A DNA stretch of 64,000 nt. It comes from an uncultured Lachnospiraceae bacterium. Its GTDB lineage: Bacteria; Bacillota; Clostridia; Lachnospirales; Lachnospiraceae. The stretch is taken from contig CANRNJ010000008.1 of assembly GCA_947631955.1 (NCBI GenBank), positions 62,001 through 126,000 on the forward strand. The letters are read 5' to 3'. The notes beneath the pieces are model-generated. The model was not told the origin of the DNA, did no database searches, and worked only from the letters and a program-made list of their open reading frames with translations. Below are positions 61,528 to 64,000 of the stretch, in pieces (within the stretch, counting starts at the first letter, position 1; the number at the start of each line of letters is the position of its first letter). The position numbers were made by a program, and so were the translations under genes.

Positions 61528-62982
61528 ATGATCTGCATTTACATATCGATATTGTGCGCCTATATGATGCTCTATCTTTTATCCCGCAGAGAAGAGGGGA
61601 AGAATCCCTTCCATAAAATGGCGGCATATATCCTGAGGCAAAAAAGGAGGCTGCTTCGCAAGACGCAGGGCAGAGGAAGAAGTCCGTCAAAAGATGTGCT
61701 GCGCCGGCAGCTGGAAGACAAGCTGAGGACGCTGCAGCCGGGAGTTTCCGCATCCCGGCAGGCCGACGAATTTTCTGTATCGCAATATGGCACGATGCTT
61801 GCTGTGGTATTTGCGGGGGTCTTGATATGCAGCGCCGTGTGGTGGAGCGCTCATGGCAGTCCGGTCCTGAAGGAAGGGGGATACATACAGAGAAATACAT
61901 ACGGAGGAGGAAGTATCCCGGTTGAACTGGCTGCCGAAGTAAACGGAGAGGAAGAACTGTTCCAATATGTTGTGGAAGAGCGGAAGTATACCGAAAGCCA
62001 AGCCGAAGAACTGTACCAGAAAGCAGCGGACAGTCTGCCGGAAATTATTCGAGGGACGAATGACAGCCTTGAAGACGTGAGGCACGATCTGGATCTGATA
62101 ACCCATATAGACGGCTTCCCTTTTGAAGTGACATGGGAAAGCAGCAGTTATGCCATCGTTGATACAGACGGCAGGGTAAACAATGAAGACCTTGAAGAAA
62201 GCGTGATCGTGACGCTGACGGCCCGGTTTCAATATGATTCGTGGTCATGGGAACACCAGATATATGTGCAGGTTCGTCCGGTCGTCTATACCCGGAAAGA
62301 AGAGCTGCGAAGCCGTATCGAGGCATCTCTGGATCAACAGCAGGAGAATACCGGGAGCACAGAGATCATGAAGCTGCCGGACAGCGTGGATTCGCAGCCT
62401 ATCGTGTGGCGGCAGATCATACAAGACAGCAGCAAATATCTTTTTTTGCTGGTATTGCTGGCGGCCGGGTGTATATATTGGAGTTCCGGAAGAGAACTGG
62501 ACCGGCGGATCGAACAGCGTAAAAGGGAACTTTTACTGGATTATCCGGAAATCGTCAACAAGCTTGTGCTCTATATGAGCGCCGGAATGACGATCCGAAA
62601 TTCATTTTTCAAAATGGGTGAAGATTACAAGAAACAGCAGGAAGAAAGGAAACGTTATGCGTATGAGGAAATATTGATAACGTGCAACGAACTGCAGAGC
62701 GGCCGGTCTGAAAATGAGGCCTACGACCATTTCGGCAAGCGGTGCCAAGTGTCCGCATATATGAAGTTAAGTACGCTTCTGTCGCAGAATCTCAGGAAAG
62801 GGAGCAGCGATCTGCTGTACATGCTGCGTCAGGAGGCGGAAAACGCCTTTGCGGAAAGAAAAAGTCTTGCGAAAAAACTGGGCGAAGAGGCAGGCACCAA
62901 ACTGCTTCTTCCCATGATGATGATGTTGTGCATCGTCATGGTAATCATTATGATACCCGCATATTTTTCGTTTACCGTGTGA
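61528..62982 (+). CDS. TadC-like protein with an inserted extracytoplasmic domain
   Basis: A 484-residue protein, much longer than usual TadC. The T2SSF part is in the last 170 residues (LLLDYPEIVNKLVLYMSAGMTIRNSFFKMG...LRKGSSDLLYMLRQEAENAFAERKSLAKKLGEEAGTKLLLPM). Upstream are a short N-terminal helix, a basic cytoplasmic stretch, a helix at about 88-106, roughly 190 soluble residues that would lie outside, and a helix at about 303-320. GGAGGATGCCGGAGG precedes the ATG. Confidence 0.8.
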   Translation: MICIYISILCAYMMLYLLSRREEGKNPFHKMAAYILRQKRRLLRKTQGRGRSPSKDVLRRQLEDKLRTLQPGVSASRQADEFSVSQYGTMLAVVFAGVLICSAVWWSAHGSPVLKEGGYIQRNTYGGGSIPVELAAEVNGEEELFQYVVEERKYTESQAEELYQKAADSLPEIIRGTNDSLEDVRHDLDLITHIDGFPFEVTWESSSYAIVDTDGRVNNEDLEESVIVTLTARFQYDSWSWEHQIYVQVRPVVYTRKEELRSRIEASLDQQQENTGSTEIMKLPDSVDSQPIVWRQIIQDSSKYLFLLVLLAAGCIYWSSGRELDRRIEQRKRELLLDYPEIVNKLVLYMSAGMTIRNSFFKMGEDYKKQQEERKRYAYEEILITCNELQSGRSENEAYDHFGKRCQVSAYMKLSTLLSQNLRKGSSDLLYMLRQEAENAFAERKSLAKKLGEEAGTKLLLPMMMMLCIVMVIIMIPAYFSFTV

Positions 62983-63063
62983 TCGTGCGGATGGACGCCG
63001 GGCGTAAAAAGACATAGAAAAATGAGAATGAGTACAAACAATTTATTTGGAGGGTAAGAGAAT

Positions 63064-63258
63064 ATGAAGAGAAAGAAATCGGATTTAAAAGGATTAAGTA
63101 CATTCTGGAAAGAAGAGGAAGGAATGGGCACTGTGGAAATTATATTGATCATCGTGGTTTTGATCGGTCTGGTGATCATATTTAAGACGCAGCTCCGCGG
63201 TCTGGTGGAATCTGTCTTTGAGAAGATAACCAAGGACAGCAAAACGATAATGTCATGA
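63064..63258 (+). CDS. Flp1-like pilin
   Basis: A 64-residue prepilin: basic leader, EEEG-MGTVE cleavage site with Gly20 at -1 and Glu25 at +5, and hydrophobic helix IILIIVVLIGLVIIF, then a short charged tail. This is the arrangement of Flp pilins cut by the TadV peptidase encoded upstream. GGAGGG precedes the ATG. Overlaps the next gene by four bases. Confidence 0.9.
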   Translation: MKRKKSDLKGLSTFWKEEEGMGTVEIILIIVVLIGLVIIFKTQLRGLVESVFEKITKDSKTIMS

Positions 63259-64000
63259 GGAAAGGGTACATAACCGTATTTCTGGCATTATCGCTTACCG
63301 TGATCCTGTCCCTTGTATTTACTTTGATAGAAGGAGCACGGATCAGCGCCATACGAATGAAATTTGAATGTGCTGCCGATATAGGCATGAATTCCGTGCT
63401 GGCGGAGTACCACAGAGAACTGTTAAAACAATATGATCTGTTGTTCGTCGATATGTCGTACGGAGGCCGGTATGCCGACATCGGTAACACAGAGGCGCAT
63501 CTTAAGAGTTATATGCAAAAGAATCTGCGGCCGGAAACAGAAGGATTTTTATACGGGAACGTCAAAGATTTTCTGGCGATGGATGTGGGAAGCGTCCATA
63601 TCGGCCGGTATTCGATCGCCTCCGACGACAGGGGCGCCGTACTGAAGCGCCAGGTCGCCGATTATATGGCCGACTATCCTTTGGGAGCGGTTTTGAATAA
63701 GGTCGGGCTGGATGCTTCGGAATTGGAAAGTTACGGGTTGGAAACAAAGAACGTTCAAGGAGAGAGGCAGAGTTATGAAGCGCAGATACAGGAGATCGGG
63801 CTGCCCGTACAGGAAGTTGAGGAAGGGGTGTTTGAGGAGGTGCCGTTGAACAACCCGGCGGATCTTGCCAATGCGACGCGAAGCAGCGGGGTGTTGAGTC
63901 TTGTACTGGACGACCCGTCGCGGGTATCAGCGGTGAAAGTATCTCTGGGGGATTATTTATCCCACCGCTCCCGGATGGAAGGGACCGGCATGTGCCGGGA
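63255..64000 (+). CDS. DUF5702-like Tad-associated protein, 3' end cut by window
   Basis: The first 248 codons of a gene continuing past the window. N-terminal helix (KGYITVFLALSLTVILSLVFTLIEGARISAIRMK) followed by ECAADIGMNSVLAEYHRELLKQYDLLFVDMSYGG, the pattern of DUF5702 proteins found at the end of Firmicutes Tad loci. The helix resembles TadE/TadG-type pseudopilins. The ATG overlaps the pilin stop (ATGA). Probably a minor pilus or surface component. Confidence 0.8.
   Translation, partial: MRKGYITVFLALSLTVILSLVFTLIEGARISAIRMKFECAADIGMNSVLAEYHRELLKQYDLLFVDMSYGGRYADIGNTEAHLKSYMQKNLRPETEGFLYGNVKDFLAMDVGSVHIGRYSIASDDRGAVLKRQVADYMADYPLGAVLNKVGLDASELESYGLETKNVQGERQSYEAQIQEIGLPVQEVEEGVFEEVPLNNPADLANATRSSGVLSLVLDDPSRVSAVKVSLGDYLSHRSRMEGTGMCR

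Overview
The window looks like chromosome from a flagellated, Gram-positive Clostridia species, most likely a Lachnospiraceae (inference). The signs are moderate GC content, strong AGGAGG ribosome binding sites, frequent TTG/GTG starts, a pro-sigma-K inhibitor (BofA) gene, flagellin, a Firmicutes-type Tad pilus cluster and many Lachnospiraceae-typical small families. There is one tRNA (Lys, CTT), no rRNA, no CRISPR array, no transposase gene and no visible prophage.

Layout. 0-4.9 kb: surface O-acylation pair (SGNH/DHHW-like protein and MBOAT acyltransferase), a lipoprotein, a CE2-like esterase and a membrane protein. 5-7.7 kb: murG and pgi. 7.8-11.1 kb: ferrous iron operon feoA-feoA-feoB plus a 43-residue Cys-rich FeoB partner, preceded by two operators of identical geometry and followed by a structured dispersed repeat. 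11.1-15.3 kb: an esterase and a MoxR-DUF58-DUF4129-like operon. 15.4-21.5 kb: BlaI-type repressor, a BlaR1-like M56 protease fused to an M23 peptidase, and a MacB-type ABC exporter. 21.6-23.5 kb: ECF sigma factor and probable anti-sigma factor. 23.6-25.7 kb: an AT-rich NgoMIV-type restriction-modification island with its own HTH regulator. 25.8-31.8 kb: a lipoprotein and two small regulator-ABC exporter operons (MerR type and AbrB type) around a decayed methyltransferase gene.

31.9-39.2 kb: a polar amino acid ABC importer (two permeases, ATPase, binding protein) runs into an SDR dehydrogenase, a cysteine-synthase-like PLP enzyme and a free-standing LanC-like protein, with a convergent D-2-hydroxyacid dehydrogenase. 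This combination is the best candidate here for an undescribed pathway: import of an amino acid and its thiol or beta-substitution chemistry, without any lantibiotic precursor or dehydratase gene.

39.3-52.3 kb: an EAL/HDOD-like protein driven from a second copy of the dispersed repeat, S-adenosylhomocysteine hydrolase, a CarD-like regulator, ComFB, a metal exporter, an MFS transporter, tRNA-Lys, tatD, rsmA, a large TPR/acidic/AAA-like protein and glgB. 52.3-57.1 kb: a sigma-28-type promoter leading to a 1035-residue FliK-like protein, flagellin and FliS. 57.1-64 kb: yaaL-like and bofA genes, then a long structured leader and a Tad pilus operon (prepilin peptidase with an apparent non-canonical start, TadZ/CpaE-like, CpaF/TadA ATPase, TadB, an unusually large TadC, Flp1-like pilin and a DUF5702-like protein cut by the window end).
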